Below are positions 6,178-7,272 of a stretch of 7,272 bases of DNA, piece after piece. The stretch is from Actinomycetes bacterium (lineage in GTDB: Bacteria; Actinomycetota; Actinomycetes; JAJYSQ01). A program made the translations under genes and the position numbers. The notes beneath the pieces are model-generated. The model was given only the letters and a program-made list of their open reading frames with translations, was not told where the DNA came from and did no database searches. Within the stretch, counting starts at the first letter, position 1, and each line of letters begins with the position of its first letter. The stretch is taken from NCBI GenBank assembly GCA_021793495.1, contig JAJYSQ010000073.1, positions 1-7,272 on the forward strand, in the 5' to 3' direction.

Positions 6178-7272
6178 CAGCGTGTGCCTCTCTCGCTCGG
6201 GCTCCCGGGTCGCGCCACGTCGGGTGCCGGGCTCCCGGGTCGCACGGCCTGCCGGTAGGACTGCAGGGAACGCACCCCCGGCTCGGTCTGGATCAGCGAC
6301 TCGATCCCTTCGACCGCGGCGGCCAGACCGGCCACCGTGGTGATCGCCGGCAGACCACGGTCCACCGCTGCGGTCCGGATCTCGTACCCGTCCCGGCGGG
6401 GGCCCACGCCGAACGGGGTGTTCACGATCAGGTCGACCTGGCCCTCGAGGATCCGGGTGACGATCGTGGGCTCCCCGTCCGGACCCGGCCCCTGGCTCTG
6501 CTTGCGCACCACCCGGGCACGGACCCCGTGGCGCGCCAGCACCTCGGCGGTCCCCTCGGTCGCCCACACCGCGAACCCCAGGTCGGCCAGGCGCTTGACC
6601 GGGAAGAGCATGGCACGCTTGTCCCGGTTCGCGACGGAGACGAACACCACCCCCTTGGTCGGCAGGCGGCCACCGTAGGCCGCGGTCTGGGACTTGGCGA
6701 ACGCGGTGCCGAAGCCGGAGTCGATGCCCATCACCTCACCGGTCGAACGCATCTCCGGTCCGAGCACCGCGTCCACCCGCAGCCCCTCGGGGGTGCGGAA
6801 CCGGTGGAACGGCAGCACGGCCTCCTTCACCGACACCGGAGCGCCCAGCGGCAGGTCCGCGCCGTCGGCGACCGGCGGGAGCATCCCCTCGGCGCGCAGC
6901 ACGGCGATCGGGGTCCCGAGCATGACCCGGGCGGCCGCCTTGGCCAGCGGCACCGCGGTCGCCTTGGACACGAACGGCACCGTCCGCGACGCCCGAGGGT
7001 TGGCCTCGAGCACGTACAGCACGTCGGCGGCGAGGGCGAACTGCACGTTCAGCAGCCCGCGCACCCCCGTGCCGATGGCGATCGCCTCGGTCGCCGCGCG
7101 CACCCGCGCGATGTCCGAGCGGCCCAGGGTGATCGGCGGCAGGGCGCACGCGGAGTCCCCGGAGTGGATCCCCGCCTCCTCGATGTGCTCCATCACCCCG
7201 CCCAGGTAGAGCTCCCCCTCGGCGTCGCACAGCGCATCGACGTCGATCTCCACCGAGTCGTCGAGGAAGCGG
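6177..7272 (-). CDS. carB: Carbamoyl phosphate synthase large chain, C-terminal 364 residues (5' end outside window)
   Basis: The large chain makes carbamoyl phosphate from bicarbonate, ammonia (from CarA) and two ATP, feeding pyrimidine and arginine synthesis. The fragment begins inside the second ATP-grasp half: [16 protein letters not shown] at 1-16, [17 protein letters not shown] at 24-40, QFAL at 77-80, and [10 protein letters not shown] at 88-97 with the metal-binding Glu and Asn. After [18 protein letters not shown] at 178-195 comes the MGS-like allosteric domain (about 202-340): [10 protein letters not shown] at 211-220, ATEGTAEVL at 237-245, [12 protein letters not shown] at 255-266, LIVNTPFG at 281-288, and [11 protein letters not shown] at 293-303. 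Complete CarB is about 1070-1110 residues, so some 700 lie beyond the right edge. The GTG at 7253 is an internal Val codon, not a start. The last 20 residues are a Pro/Ser/Arg tail containing a repeated RPGSP. The stop TGA overlaps the pyrK ATG. Confidence 0.97.
   Translation of the reverse strand, partial: RFLDDSVEIDVDALCDAEGELYLGGVMEHIEEAGIHSGDSACALPPITLGRSDIARVRAATEAIAIGTGVRGLLNVQFALAADVLYVLEANPRASRTVPFVSKATAVPLAKAAARVMLGTPIAVLRAEGMLPPVADGADLPLGAPVSVKEAVLPFHRFRTPEGLRVDAVLGPEMRSTGEVMGIDSGFGTAFAKSQTAAYGGRLPTKGVVFVSVANRDKRAMLFPVKRLADLGFAVWATEGTAEVLARHGVRARVVRKQSQGPGPDGEPTIVTRILEGQVDLIVNTPFGVGPRRDGYEIRTAAVDRGLPAITTVAGLAAAVEGIESLIQTEPGVRSLQSYRQAVRPGSPAPDVARPGSPSERGTR
6187..6192 (-). promoter_or_regulatory. 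Ribosome binding site of pyrK
   Basis: GAGAGG on the minus strand, 9 bases before the ATG at 6177, located in the final codons of carB. It helps choose this start over the long open frame further upstream. Confidence 0.6.
6198..6243. repeat. 16-base direct repeat at the 3' end of carB
   Basis: Two identical 16-base copies at 6198-6213 and 6228-6243 begin 30 bases apart. Because 30 is a multiple of three, both are read in the same frame and encode RPGSP twice in the carB C-terminal tail. This suggests a local duplication in a non-conserved tail. Confidence 0.8.

Noticed and set aside
6178..6567. N-terminal extension of PyrK up to 6567
   Set aside because: The open frame continues upstream inside carB, but the extra 130 residues are Arg/Gly/Pro-rich and unlike PyrK. 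ATG 6177 has the carB overlap and a ribosome binding site.
1..7272. Mobile element, CRISPR array, tRNA or rRNA genes, phage attachment site
   Set aside because: No regularly spaced repeats, terminal inverted repeats, transposase motifs or structural RNA signatures were seen. The window is filled end to end with housekeeping genes; the presence of an integration host factor gene does not by itself imply an integration site here.

Overview
The window is a tightly packed block of housekeeping genes, all on the minus strand, from a high-GC actinobacterium (Actinomycetota). Three things point there: GC of roughly 70% by eye with strong G/C bias at third codon positions; an integration host factor of the mIHF/sIHF type, a family restricted to actinobacteria; and an omega subunit with the long actinobacterial insert. 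The gene order also resembles the mycobacterial run carA-carB-pyrF-mihF-gmk-rpoZ-coaBC-metK. I cannot name a genus.

In transcription order (right to left) the window holds: the C-terminal third of carB (cut by the right edge), pyrK, pyrD, pyrF, mihF, gmk, rpoZ, coaBC, and the N-terminal two thirds of metK (cut by the left edge). The four pyrimidine genes are chained by stop/start overlaps (TGATG, TGATG, ATGA). mihF and gmk overlap by 11 bases. The other gaps are 68, 39, 36 and 93 bases, so there is no non-coding stretch above 100 bases.

Functionally, carB, pyrK, pyrD and pyrF cover carbamoyl phosphate formation, dihydroorotate oxidation and OMP decarboxylation, that is, de novo UMP synthesis. 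gmk makes GDP, mihF is a nucleoid protein, rpoZ is an RNA polymerase subunit, coaBC makes 4'-phosphopantetheine for coenzyme A, and metK makes S-adenosylmethionine. One long transcript is plausible, but no promoter or terminator could be identified with confidence.

I do not see an undescribed system here. The points worth a second look are variations on known themes: a MetK lacking the usual arginine of the GLTGRK motif, an NAD-linked (class 1B) PyrD-PyrK pair inside the cluster, a group I rather than group II type OMP decarboxylase, low-complexity C-terminal tails on CarB and PyrD, and two mutually exclusive hairpins in the coaBC-metK gap.
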